A stretch of 64,000 nucleotides of DNA from Hyaloraphidium curvatum (taxonomy: Eukaryota > Monoblepharomycota > Hyaloraphidiomycetes > Hyaloraphidiales > Hyaloraphidiaceae), in NCBI GenBank assembly GCA_025558095.1, contig JAIVFI010000041.1, forward strand, positions 372,001 through 436,000, read 5' to 3'. The translations under genes were made by a program, and so were the position numbers. The notes beneath the pieces were generated by a model, which did no database searches, had not been told where the DNA came from, and saw only the letters and a list, made by a program, of their open reading frames with translations. Positions 47,257-57,813 of the stretch are shown here, piece after piece. Every line of letters begins with the position of its first letter. Positions within the stretch are counted from its first letter, which is position 1.

Positions 47257-48672
47257 TCACCCGGCGCACACCGTCTCGACCGTAAAGTACACCCCCGCCG
47301 CCCTGAGCACCGTCCAGAGCCCGAACGAGAGCGTCACGCACGTCACCGCCAGCGTCCTCACCACCGCCGCGTCCACCGTGAACCCCATGTACTTCTGGCG
47401 CGCCCCCTCCGTCTGCGCAAACAGCGCCAGCAGGGCGTCGTGGTCCGCCAGCGACCTCTCCACGCGGTCCGACGGCCGCCTCGAGCGGAGCACCAGCACG
47501 TCGGCGCGGGTGCGGCGGTACAGGGCCGCGACGTCCTCGATGCGGAGGTTGGCGGCGGCGATCGCCAGCAGCGAGGTGAAGTAGATCGCGAGCACGTCCA
47601 GGAAGATGAGCGGCATCCACAGCGGCACGCACCCCGCGGCCACTGCGTTCAGGAGCAGGCCGACGATGAGCGTGGAGAGGGCGCCGAGGAACTGCGCGCG
47701 CCCCTGGGAGATGTAGGCCAGCTGGGAGGGCCAGGATTCCGCGAGGCGGAAGTGCAGCTCCACGTAGGGCTCGTCGGCGGCGGCGACGGGGACGAGGTCC
47801 TCGGCCGCGGCGCGGCGGTGCCGGTCGACCATGTCCGAGAGGAGGACCACCATGGCACGGTGCTGCAGGCGGCCCGAAAGACCCAGGATGCGGACGCTCG
47901 GGGTGTTGTACGAGAAGGTGAAGTGCGACGGCAGGGTGTGCAGGAGCAGCAACGCCGCGTAGACGGCAAAGAGGAGGATGCTCCACCAGGTCGACCACAT
48001 CAGGGGGGCGAACGTCACGCACAGCGTCCAAACAGACAGGGCGTGTCCGCCGAGGAGCACTGCGCTCTGCATCGCGGCGTCGATCGGGTACATGATCCAG
48101 GAGGAGCGGACGACGGAGCTGCAGTCCCCGCACGGGCAAAGCCGGTCCGCGGGGTCGTGCCGAACGAGCGGCAACACCTGGCTTCCCTTGTCCGAGAGCA
48201 GGTCCCGCCACCGGACGAGCTGCGCAAAGGGGTTCGCGTCCAGGGACGGCACGGCGGCGACGAACTTGTGGCTCGTCCAGACACCGAGCGCGCCCAGCCA
48301 GAACACGGCCAGGAAAAAGACGGTGATGGCGACCGAAGCCGCGGCGATTTGCTTGGTGCCGAAGGCGCCCAGCCTCGCGTTGAAGACGAGGAGGGGCACC
48401 AGCATAAGGTACCACGACAACACCGAGGCCGCGAGGCGCGCACCCGAGTTCCGGGCCAGGAGCGCGAAACAGTGCGACACGTAGATGCGCGAGAACGCCA
48501 GGGGGATGGGCAGGCCGCGGAGGCCGGCCAGCAGCGAAGCTTCGTCGAGCGGCGCGGAAGCGCCGGCGTAGTCGCCGTCCTCGGGCAGCAGCGCGCGGCG
48601 CTCGGCGGGGCACAGGGACAGCGGCGGCAGAGGCTGCTTGGCGCCCGCCGCCGGCGCGCCGTCGTCCGCCAT
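47257..48672 (-). CDS. multipass membrane protein (family copy 3)
   Basis: A single exon of 471 residues from the ATG at 48672, the simplest copy of the family. About seven hydrophobic spans. Conserved with copy 4: VRHDPADRLCPCGDC after the third span, WSTWWSILLFAVY, LQHRAMVVLLSDMVDRHR in the large loop, the AESWPSQLAYISQGR stretch, a Cys-Val-Pro before a span, and the C-terminal FGLWTVLRAAGVYFTVETVC. The loop is long and the end short, with a presumed cytoplasmic N-terminus of ~70 residues. Topology resembles seven-helix chemoreceptor-like proteins, but no known family motif could be confirmed, so no function is assigned. Confidence 0.75.
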   Translation of the reverse strand: MADDGAPAAGAKQPLPPLSLCPAERRALLPEDGDYAGASAPLDEASLLAGLRGLPIPLAFSRIYVSHCFALLARNSGARLAASVLSWYLMLVPLLVFNARLGAFGTKQIAAASVAITVFFLAVFWLGALGVWTSHKFVAAVPSLDANPFAQLVRWRDLLSDKGSQVLPLVRHDPADRLCPCGDCSSVVRSSWIMYPIDAAMQSAVLLGGHALSVWTLCVTFAPLMWSTWWSILLFAVYAALLLLHTLPSHFTFSYNTPSVRILGLSGRLQHRAMVVLLSDMVDRHRRAAAEDLVPVAAADEPYVELHFRLAESWPSQLAYISQGRAQFLGALSTLIVGLLLNAVAAGCVPLWMPLIFLDVLAIYFTSLLAIAAANLRIEDVAALYRRTRADVLVLRSRRPSDRVERSLADHDALLALFAQTEGARQKYMGFTVDAAVVRTLAVTCVTLSFGLWTVLRAAGVYFTVETVCAG

Positions 48673-48923
48673 CCGGGCGTGTGTTCTGGGGGAAGGTTTG
48701 TCTCCGGGCGAGATCTGCGCTTGGCTCAAGGCTTGGCTACTGTCTCCCGCCCAGTGGACCTTGCCAAGATCAATGCCATTCGATCTCCCTCGTCGCAAGT
48801 GCACCGGGTCAAGTGAAGGCACCGCACGTCCAACGCCGGCGGAAGCGTCAGGCCACGACCCAGACCAGATCGACCGGAGACCTGTCGCCCGCCCCGTGCC
48901 TCAATCCCCTCCCACCACACACA

Positions 48924-49609
48924 TCACCGCCTTTCCTCGTCCCCGATGTAGTACGGCACCACATCTTCCGCAGCGATCCCGAACCTCCCGTCGTCTACCA
49001 AGTGCGAATTGGTCGCCTCGGGCACGACGGGCGGGGCCTTGCCCGCGTGCTCGGCCTCGCGCCACCGCAAGGCGCAGAGGCACCACCTGTCGCCGGGCTT
49101 GAGGCCGGGGAAGCGGAAGTCCGGGCGGGGGGTGATGAGCTGTTTCCGGGAAGGTTTCGGGTGGCCGATCCGAGGTCGTCGGGGGTAGGCAGCAAGCGCA
49201 ACGCCGCGGGCAGGACGGGACTACGAGTCAGGGCCGGCAGGGCAGTAGCATCGCGGGCATGCAAACACGCACGTCGTTGCCGCGGGATCGCGTGAACTCG
49301 AGGAACTCCTTGGTCACCTCGGCGCAGACTGCTCGCCGGCGGGATGGCAGAACGGGGTCAGCTTGCCACGCTTCCCATGGGGGCCCGCGTCCGAGACCGA
49401 CCGACATGAGTACCGGAATCCTCGGGACCCGTCACGCACCGCCCGTCGCGGTAGAACCCGGTCAGCGGTGCGAGCGAGCAGATCTCCAGCGGGCGGCCGA
49501 GCAGGTTGCGGGGGGACGCCTGCGCGGGCATCGCGGGGAGCAGCAGCAGCAGCGCCGCGAGGAGGGCGGTGAGGGCGGAAAGAACAGAAGGCGGGGGCGG
49601 GCGGGGCAT
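48924..49609 (-). CDS. DUF2237 protein with a signal peptide
   Basis: Three exons (49609-49402, 49328-49273, 49139-48924; introns 73 and 133 nt) close to 159 residues. The N-terminus is a signal peptide (VLSALTALLAALLLLLPAMPAQA). The domain then matches DUF2237 throughout: NLLGRPLEICSLAPLTGFYRDG, CVTGPEDSGTHVVCAEVTKEF, LEFTRSRGND, RPDFRFPGLKPGDRWCLCAL, RWREAE, PPVVPEATN. The family is mostly bacterial, cytosolic and of unknown function, with several conserved Cys. The signal peptide is unusual and suggests a lumenal or secreted form. It sits between two members of the multipass membrane family. Confidence 0.85.
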
Positions 49610-49701
49610 GGGGGCCGCGGTGAGGCCTTCCCGCGGTGTGCGGAGGATCGATCGGAGCGCGGTGGCTGCGGGCTGCGGGCGGGGGAATCAGCTTGCATCC
49701 C

Positions 49702-51374
49702 ATGGAGCCGCCCACGGAGCCGGCCTCCGCCGCGCCCCCGCCGGCGCTGCTGACGCGCGAAGAATGGCTGGCGTGTTTTCCGGCCGCGGCGCCGGCGACC
49801 GGCGGGCTCGGCACCCTCCCGGGTCCCCCCGACCCGGCCGCGGCACTGCGGGACGCGGCCCCGCTCACGCAGTCGTCGATGCTGCGTGCCCTCGCCCCTT
49901 GGCCTTCGATGCGTGCCGTGCTATCCGCCCAGTTCGCGACGGGCGCGCTGCACTTCGCGATAATGCCGGCACAGCTGTTGACGCATTTCTTCAACCTGGC
50001 CATAATGGGCGCCATGTTCTGGTTTCTGGAGCAGGCAAATTTCGCTGGCTTCGGCCGCTCCAATGCCGTGGTGGGCGTCACCGCCGGGGTCGTCGTCAAC
50101 GCGTCAGGGTTGCTGTCCTATCTCGTTTTCCTGGTCTCGCGCGAAGCCAGAATGGAGTATCTGAGCTGGTTTGAAGTGAAATCGCTCGATTACAACTATT
50201 GCGCCCAGGCTGTGAGGTGGAGCGAACTCTGCTCGGGCGTTTTGAAGCATGGGGAAATGGAGGACGGTGGCTGCCTGGGCTCCTTCTCCAAAGGCCGCCT
50301 GGTGGCTCACGACCCCGACGACAAGCTTTGCCCGTGCCCGGACGAACGTTGCGCCGGTCAGCTCCTTTGGCAGGCCGCTGTGGCGGCCGCGTCGACGGCC
50401 CTTGTCGTCACGACGGCGGCCGTTACCTCGATGGGGGTGTGCATGGTTTGGACTCCTTTCGTGACCCTGCGCTTGCAGTTTTGGTCGACCTGGTGGAGCG
50501 TTCTTTTGGCCGTCGTCTTTCGTGAGCTCCTGTGTAGCCGCGCTCCTTCCGCCGCACCCCCACTCATGAAGCCCCACGCAGTAGTGTCCATGGTCACCTA
50601 CTTTGTGACGTCCTTAGCGCACAACCACATAACGCTGCCCCTGCTCCGCCTCACCCTCCGGATCCACCACCGGGCGATGCACCTGGCGCTGTCGGACCTC
50701 GTCGACGGCTACCGCGCCGTGCTGGAGGACTCCGCCGCGGTCCATCGCGGTTGCCTGGAGACCGCATCCGCGTACGCTTCCCTCTATGCTCGCATAAAGA
50801 TCGAATGGCAGACCCGCCTCAGGGAGCTCCTCCGCGGTCGGGGGTTCGCGGCGACCGCGGCGGCGTCCCTGGTCGCAGCAGGAGCCATCAACATCGTGAG
50901 CGCGCGCCAACCCACGGCAGGCGATCGCCCCTTTCTGACCGCCCGATGACACCGCAGATCGGCGGCTCCTGCCTCCCCGCGTACATCCCCATCTGGCTCC
51001 TCCTCGGCTTCGTGTACGTCTTCGCCACAGACATGGCCGGCGTAGCCGTCAGCAACGCCCAGATCTCGGACATCACCGCGCTCTTCCGCGACGCCCGCGC
51101 GGCGCTGGGCGAGCTCTCCATGCTCGCCACGCTCCCCGGCACCTCCCCCGCCCCGCAGGCCGCAATCATAACCTCGATCGGCGAACACCAACGGCTGCTG
51201 GGCTCGTTCGCGGACGCGGACAGGTACAAGGTCCGTCTTTTCGGCTTCGCGATTGACTATTCGGGGGTCAGGGCGGTGCTGGCGACGCTCCTGACGATCG
51301 CGCTGGGGTTGTGGACCGTCCTTAGGAGCGCGGGGGTGTTTCTGACCCTGGAGACGGTGTGCCCGTCTCCATGA
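49702..51374 (+). CDS. multipass membrane protein (family copy 4)
   Basis: Two exons (49702-50895 and 50958-51374) with a 62-nt intron, phase 0. Closely comparable to copy 3: an N-terminal Pro/Ala region, a HDPDDKLCPCPDERC block, WSTWWSVLLAVVF, LRIHHRAMHLALSDLVDGYR, a following RIKIEWQTRLRELLRGR stretch, GGSCLPAYIPIW at the start of exon 2 and the C-terminal LGLWTVLRSAGVFLTLETVC. About seven spans. It is transcribed away from copy 3, with the DUF2237 gene between them, so the pair could come from an inverted duplication. Function unknown. Confidence 0.75.
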
Positions 51375-51489
51375 ACGATCCCCGAGGCTGCATCCGACGA
51401 CATGCGAGCGCAGACGACTGAGCAAACCAATCAAATCAGAGCAAATCAATACAATCACATTGGGGCGCACTGGCCTCCGAAACCCCGCA

Positions 51490-53525
51490 TCACCCCTCCC
51501 CGTCCACCATCGTCCAGCTCCCCTCCATGTCCGCCAGCGACCCCACCGTGCTGCTCGACAGCGTCCGCCCCCTGATCCTCCCCTCCTCGAGCGCCTCGGC
51601 GAGCGTGGGCGCGAACTCGGGGCTCCCGGGGAGCGACGCCACCGACGCCGCGAGGTCCCGCTCCGGGGGGCCGAACGACGAGAGGAGGCGGGAGAGGAGC
51701 GCGCCCATCCTCGACGTCCGCGGGGCGGGAACCTCCGCCGTCGGGAGCGGCAGCTGTCCTGCGTCCTCGTCGCCCGTGTCCACGGGGGCGAACGCGGGGG
51801 GCAGCTCCAGCCCGTCCTCCATGGCCTCGAGCACCTCCCCCGCCACCCTCTCGAGCTCCTCCACCCCCGGCTCCCCCTCCCCCTCCGCAGCCGGAACGCG
51901 CATCTCCGGCCTGGGCGCCGGGCTGACCAGCACCCCCTCCCCCTCGTCCTCCTCCAGCCCCACGGCCTTCCTTCGTGCCACAGTGGCCGCCAGCGCCTCC
52001 CCGGCCCTCTCCAGTATAAAGTCCGCCGCCCGCTCCGCCCCGCCTTCCTCCCCCATCCGCCGACCCATTTCCCTGCACCGCCCGGCCATGCCCCCGTCGG
52101 CCAAGCACGCTCTCACGGCCTCGAGCAGCTCCCTGCCCCCCGCCCTCCGGACCCATTTGCCCACCCCCCTGGCCTCGCACTCGCGCGCCCACAGGTACTG
52201 GTCCCCGAAGAACGGCACCACGACCGAAGGTACCCCCGCGAGCAGCGCGGCCGACAGCGTGCCGGAACCGCCGTGGTGCACGGCGCACGAGAGGTGCGGG
52301 AACAGCGCGCCGTGCGGCACCGAGGGGACCACGTGGAACGCCGGGGGCAGGGAGAGCAGCGGGTCCGCGGGGGCGGGGGGGTACGCCGCGCCCGGGGGGG
52401 AGCCCGGGGGTGGTGGTGTGGGGGTCGGGTGGGCCCAGCCTCGGGCGAGGACGACGCGCCAGTTGCCCGCCTGGGCGGCGTCGACGACCGCGCGGAGGAG
52501 GGCGGGGGGGTCGGGGGGCACGATGGAGCCGAAGCCGACGTAGATGATGGGATTTGAAGGGGTGGCGGGGGGTTGGAGGAAGGCGAGGAGGTCGGGGGGG
52601 AGGGAGTCGGTGGATGGGGCGGAGGGGATGGTGAAGGCGCCGCTGCGGGGAAACGTGGAGGAGGGACGATCAGATAAACGGAAACAATGAGCACGCCTGA
52701 CAGGCCCCACCACACATCGATCTCGTCGCCCCAGTCGGGCGGCTTGGGCAGCAGGCTCGGCGAGTAGCCGTAAACGGTGGGGATCCCCTTGGCCGGGTAG
52801 CGCCACCCTGCCCCCCTCGCGACCTCCCTCCCCATCGCCCGCTGCTCCCTCGCGTGCATCGAGTTCGTCGGCAGCCCCCTCGCCCTCCTGAAGGCCGAGA
52901 TCAGCGCGCGGGCGCCGAACTGCAGCGCCTCCTCGGCGGCCACGTGGCTAGCGAGGTTGTACGCGCGGCCGAGGTCCCGCGGGGGCACGAGGAACGGGTG
53001 CGGCACGTGAGCTGTGCGGTGCCACGGCATGAAGAAGGCGTGGGCGAGGGGCAGCCTCATTGCGTCGGCCAGATGGGTGGAGCACAGCAGCGAGGGCGCG
53101 GCGACCAGCAGGTCCGGTGCGGCCGCCAGCGCCGCGGCATGTGCCGAGTCGAACAGCTCGGCGAGAAAGGCGAGCAGCGCGGGCGCGGCGGCGGGGAGGT
53201 GCAGCAGCCCGCGGGACAGCGTGGCCATCAGCGCGTGCGGCGAGCCCGAGAGGGGGAGGAAGGCGACGCCGTGCGCCTCGACGAAGGCGCGGTGGGCTTC
53301 GTGGCTCGCCAAAATCACTTGATATGTGGTCGACGGGTCCTTAAATCGGTCGTCCGGGGAGGCCCCCGCAGCGGACGCCGGAGACGGCTGCCCGGCAGTC
53401 CGGCCCCTCTCCGCGAACGCCAGCGCCAGCGCCACGAACGGCTGCACGTCGCCGCGCGACCCGATCGTCAGCAGCAGCACCCGCACCGCTCGGCCGCCGC
53501 CCGGGGGGGCTGGGGGCGGGGCCAT
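51490..53525 (-). CDS. UDP-sugar glycosyltransferase, sterol glucosyltransferase-like (GT28/GT1)
   Basis: Two exons (53525-52702 and 52642-51490; 59-nt intron) close to 658 residues. The N-terminal acceptor domain has the signature LLLTIGSRGDVQPFVALALAF. The C-terminal nucleotide-sugar domain has PIIYVGFGSIVPPDP, then HVVPSVPHGALF, the donor motif CAVHHGGSGTLSAALLAGVPSVVVPFFGDQYLW. This is the ATG26/UGT80 type, which adds glucose to membrane sterols. The PH and GRAM domains of yeast Atg26 are absent. The tail after ~residue 480 is acidic and low-complexity and includes a predicted disordered region. Sterol is the likely but unproven acceptor. Confidence 0.87.
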
Positions 53526-53659
53526 CGTGGTGGCGGGTCGCGCGTCACGCGCCACGGAAGGGGATGTCGGACATCGGGGGCCCCATTATCAGACGGACGG
53601 GGGATCGGACGCTAACAATGGGACTGGGGAGATGCAAGATGGGAATATTGGCAGACGGA

Positions 53660-54823
53660 TCACAGCTTGGTGGTCTTGGCGGTCAGGAACCGGTTGGGCG
53701 AGTGGCCCATGACGGTCGACGCGCCGCCGTCCACGACGACCTCCACCCCCGTCCTGGAACGAAACCCGTCAGCACTCTCTGCAACCACACGGGTCAGCGG
53801 CAGCTCCCCACATGTAGGAGCTCTCGACCGACGCCAGGAACAGCACCGCCTGCGCGATCTCCTCGGGCTCGCCCCACCTGCCCATGGGGGAGCCCTCGGC
53901 GGCGCGGCCGAGGAACTTGTCGACGCTGGAGCGGGGCAGCGAGGGGTTGGCGAGGATGTAGTCGTGGATGTCGGTGGGGAAGAAGCCGGGCTGCGCAAAC
54001 GGGGGAAACGGAGGGGTCAGAAGACCGGACCGCCATCGCGTGTCGCACCCCGGCAACTCCCACGTACGTGAATGGAGTTGCAGCGTATGTTGCGATGCGC
54101 CAGGTACGCCGCCGCGTGCTTGGTCATGCCCCTCACCGCCCACTTGGCCGCGTTGTACCCGAACCCGGACCCGGCCCCCTGCAGCGCCGCCGCCGACGAC
54201 ACGTTGACGATGCTCTTGCCCTCGGCGGCGGCGTTGCGCACCATCGACGCCGACCCCTCGCGGATGCCAAAGTACACGCCGTCCTGGTTGATGGCGAGCT
54301 GCTTGCGCCAGTCGGACGTGGGGTGCTTGTAGATGCCGTGCTGCGCGGGGTCGTGCGCCGAGGCGTAGCCAAAGTACTGGGAACGTGGGAGGGGAGCAAA
54401 GAAGAGGCGTCCGGAGGGTGAACGCAGGTCGGCCGACGACACGGGTGAGCACGCGTCGGACCGTGCCGGCCCCGGGGACAGACGCACCTCCTGCGCGTAC
54501 CCCGCGTTGTTCACCAGCACGTCCAGCGGCCCGTACGTCCTCTCCGCGAACGCCACGGCGTCCTTCCACCCGCCCTCGCTGGTCACGTCCAGCGGGAACC
54601 ACTCCGCCTCGCCGCCGTCCCTGCGGATCTCCTCGACGACCTCGCGGCCCGTGGCGGCCTGCGAGGGCAGGTCCGTGACGACCACGCGGGCGCCGTGCCG
54701 CGCGAGGAGGACGGCCGAGGTGCGCCCGAAGCCGCGCTTGGAGCCGGCGCCGGTGATGAGGACCACCCTCCCGAGCCCGGTGGAGGGGTTCAGCATGCGC
54801 TTGGCGGGGGGCGGGTACTGCAT
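53660..54823 (-). CDS. short-chain dehydrogenase/reductase
   Basis: Four exons (54823-54488, 54376-54068, 53990-53812, 53753-53660) close to 305 residues. The NAD(P)-binding motif is VVLITGAGSKRGFGR. The Asp-Leu after beta 2 (VVVTDLPS) favours NAD. VLVNNAGYA, the catalytic Ser in SIVNVSSAAALQG and YNAAKWAV (YxxxK) are present. The last intron join restores SSYMTGVEVVVDGGA, the usual family ending. An insert with GYASAHDPAQHGIYKHPTSDW between beta 4 and alpha 5 is longer than normal. Substrate unknown; classical SDR of about 300 residues, probably cytosolic. Confidence 0.88.
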
Positions 54824-55315
54824 CGCGGCGGGGGAGTCGGAAGCGGACGCACGCCGGGACGGGGCGCGGACGGATGTGTGTGGGCGAGGTGTCTCCCGCG
54901 GGTGGCAAGGGAGTTCGCGGCGCCGCCATCGCCTCCACGGCCACTATCCGGCCCGCGGTGCATCTTCGCGAGGGTTGGGGTTCGCGAGCCGGAGAAGCAG
55001 GGTGAAGGGAACGTGCGAGGGGCCCGATGCGGGGGGACGGCAAGAGGGGAGAGGGAGATGCTGAGCCGCCTCGGAGCGATCCGACTTTGAGGCGCCGCCC
55101 CGCGAGGCCGGTTTCCATCCGGGCATAGCTCAGCGCTCTGAGATCCTCTCGCATTGCGATGCGGGGGACGGCCCTGATCCGTTTGCCGGGTGTGGGTCCC
55201 GATGACCTGCGGGCGGCTGAAGTCAAGCGGCGCAAAGCCGGGCGGATAGCCGGGCGGCCGGGCGGTCTCCGTGCGTTTTCCCCGGCCCGCCTTCCCACCC
55301 CCCCAATCCCGCCAG
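54824..55315. other. divergent intergenic region
   Basis: About 490 bases between the dehydrogenase start (minus) and the unknown secreted gene (plus). Probable bidirectional promoter. No gene or repeat is recognised. Confidence 0.4.
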
Positions 55316-56328
55316 ATGGCCGCGCCACGCGCCGCCCCTCTCCGCCTCCGCGCCGCGCTCCTCGCCGAGCTCCTCGCCCTCCTCCTCGCGGTGGCGCTGG
55401 CCGCCCCCGCCGCCGGCTCCGACTGGGACAAGCTCGAGATGGTCAACCGGCACTCGGTGGCCTGCAAGGTCCACGGCGACGCAGGCCACGACGTCCGCTG
55501 CGCAAGTGGAACTACGCGTTCCGGTACAAGCTCGCCCTGCACAAGGGCCCGATCGGCGCCGTGGGGACCAAGCCGGGCGAGAAGGAGGACGAGTATTCGG
55601 CAAAGGTGGCCGTGTACGGCGGCAGCATCTGCCACCTCCCCGGGGTCCCCATCCATGACCAAGGACCGTGAGTGGCGGGCGGCGCAGCCTGCGGGCATTG
55701 TCGCTCACGGAACACGGCTCGCTCCCCCAGAACATCAAGGAGGGCTGGCAAATCATCCGCACCGAGTCGTCCCCGATGTTGTTCGGCGTGCGCCCCCTCG
55801 AGGTGTTCATAAGCCAGTGCCAGGGCAGAAGGGTGGGCGGCGGGATACAGCGAAGCAGGCTGCCGATTGTCCGGTTCTCGATGTTGCGTGCGTCTTCGCG
55901 GAAGCCCAGGCGTAGGTAGTTTACCGAGATTGTCTTCCCCAGATTGCGGTGCTTTGCACTCGTGCGCAGGAGAAGCTAGGGAAGCTTGCCGCGGAGGCCG
56001 ACATCAAGTTCGTGCAGCGGCACGCGGACGACAAGGCCAAGGACGAGATGGCAGAGCTGCTCGGGGAGCCAGGCTATGCCGAGCATCCCGTGCTGCTCGC
56101 GCACCTGGCGCAGTACTGGCAGGCGCTCGCAAAGAAGCGGATCAAGGCCTAGGGGCGCAAGCGCCCCGAGAAGAAGGAACCGGGCGGGTCGGGGAGGAAG
56201 GATGTTTACTTCTGCAGCAAGTGCGGGTTCTGCTGGAGCGTGCTTGTGAGCAGGGAGAAGTTCGCCGCGCACCCGTGCGGCACGGCCTTCATGGAGTTCA
56301 AGGACCGGAGGGGAACGAGTCAAAAGTA
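55316..56328 (+). CDS. unknown secreted protein with two possible C-termini
   Basis: The ATG at 55316 starts a signal peptide (ALLAELLALLLAVALAAPAAG) followed by SDWDKLEMVNRHS. Further exons are KWNYAFRYKLALHKGPIGAV to about 55670, NIKEGWQIIRTESSPMLFGV to about 55830, and a helical exon from 55943 (RAQEKLGKLAAEAD). Joins between the first three exons are only partly resolved. The last exon has a stop at 56153-56155. In the same frame it continues, after the stop, with a basic stretch and a small Cys/His module (CSKCGFCW, HPCG) ending at 56326-56328. A 63-nt GT...TAG segment ending on that stop could be an optional intron. No family is recognised. Confidence 0.45.
56093..56155 (+). other. possible retained or optional intron ending on the stop codon
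   Basis: The segment begins GTGCTG, ends in the in-frame TAG and is 63 bases long, a multiple of three. Kept in the mRNA, it encodes a helical end and stops translation. Removed, it joins EHP to a downstream Cys/His module in the same frame. Splicing is inferred from signals only. Confidence 0.35.
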
Positions 56329-56372
56329 GCGTGTCGTCTGTTTTTATCGACTCATCTATCTTGCCGCCGGTT

Positions 56373-57415
56373 TCAGATCTTCGCCTTCTCGGCGCCCTTC
56401 CCCCTCTTCATAGCCCCCATGGGTATCGGCCTCGCGAGCGCGACCTGCCTCCCCACCGCCACCACCTCCCCGTTCTCTCCCCACGCCGCAACCTCGTACT
56501 CCGTCGTCGTTCCCCTCCGCAGCGTCATGTGCTGTCTGATCCGGAGCCACTCCCCCCGCGGTGGCGCGAAGAAGTGCACCGAGAACGAGATGGTGCTGTG
56601 AGGCGCCGCGTGGCCCGCGGGGACGTCGCTGCCCCCGACCATGAACCGGATCCCGTAGTTGAGCGAGCCCAGAAAGTCCGTCACGGCCGCGACGCCGGCG
56701 CAGTCCCACGGGCGGCCGTCGCGCGTGCGGATCCAGACCTCGCCGTCCTCGCCCAGCGACAACCTCCGCGGGTCGCCGGAAGGCAGGGATCGAGCGGCCA
56801 CGACGGCGGCGCCGAGGCGGTCCAGGTCCGCGTGCGAGATCACCAGCTCGTAGTTGTCGGCGAACGGCGGCGAGGGCTTGCTCCAGCCGGCGAGGTTGAA
56901 GAGCTCGCGGGCATCGCAGGCGTCTTGGCCCGGAGGAGGCACGGAAGGAAGCCGGGAATAGTAGGGAAGAGCTTCCGACGGGCCCGCATAGGGAAGTCGG
57001 CCGAAAGTGGCCTGAGTGGAGGCAAAGGGTGCCGATGATCCCGACTTGGGGTCGACCTGGGAGAGAATGCAGATCGCCGTTGCTGACAGGCCGTGACAAA
57101 GGAACGTCAGCGCTTGAAACTGGAATTGGGCAGCCCTTGAAACCCACCGAAGCTCTTGCCCGTCTTCAGGACGCGGACCTCGGCCTCGACCGTGCTGTCC
57201 GCCGGCGGCGCGCCGAAAAATTCGGTGCCCGCGCTGAACACGTCCGGGTGTGACTCTCCAAGCACGGTGGCGATGGCCTTCAGCGCGATGGCCGCCGTGA
57301 AGCCGCCGAACGGCGCGACGGCAGGGCCGCCCCACCCCGGCGACAGGCGCAGCGAGAAGCGGCCCTTTGAAACGGGCACGAGGGCCGTTGCGCGGTCGAA
57401 GGCGTAGGAAGCCAT
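56373..57415 (-). CDS. acyl-CoA thioesterase, TesB-like double hotdog
   Basis: Two exons (57415-57148 and 57082-56373; 65-nt intron) close to 325 residues. The join gives VRVLKTGKSFATAICILSQ, the strand expected in TesB-type thioesterases. The N-terminal hotdog has GWGGPAVAPFGGFTAAIALKAI, with a Gly-Gly before the central helix; the C-terminal one has LGSLNYGIRFMVGGSDVPAG and HFFAPPRGEWLRIRQHM and ends GEVVAVGRQVALARPI. The family hydrolyses acyl-CoA to free acid and CoA. The catalytic Asp/Thr/Gln triad of TesB cannot be assigned with certainty. No signal peptide. Confidence 0.8.
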
Positions 57416-57813
57416 GAATAGGGCAAAAGAGGGAAAAGAGCGGCGATTCCGAGAGCGGCGGCCAACCGGTGGATTTCGAGAGAGGGAGCCGGCGGGCCGA
57501 CTACTATGCCGCTGATGCAATTACTGCACTTCGCGCCCTACACGTCACGACCGACCCGCTAACGATGTGGCCTGCGAGTGAGGGAAGCTGAGGTCCTGAA
57601 AAGTGTGCGCCAACCGGCCCCGATCGTGTCCGTAATCGGGGCCGGCGCGCACCCGGCTCCTGAAGCCGGGGTCTCTAGCTCTACGTCTAAGTCCGAACGC
57701 AAGGTCTCCAAAGCCAGAGCGTCGCCCGCTCATAGGGTCCCCAAAGTCCCGCCGCCAAAATCCGAGGACGCCCCTCGGCTCACCCCACGCCACGCCGCCA
57801 GCCGCGGGGACCC
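57416..57813. other. intergenic region
   Basis: About 400 bases between the large orphan gene stop and the thioesterase start, both on the minus strand. Nothing is recognised in it. Confidence 0.4.

Noticed and set aside
47077-48816. A 579-codon plus-strand frame opposite membrane family copy 3
   Set aside because: Charged low-complexity shadow; the minus-strand frame has conserved motifs shared with three other copies.
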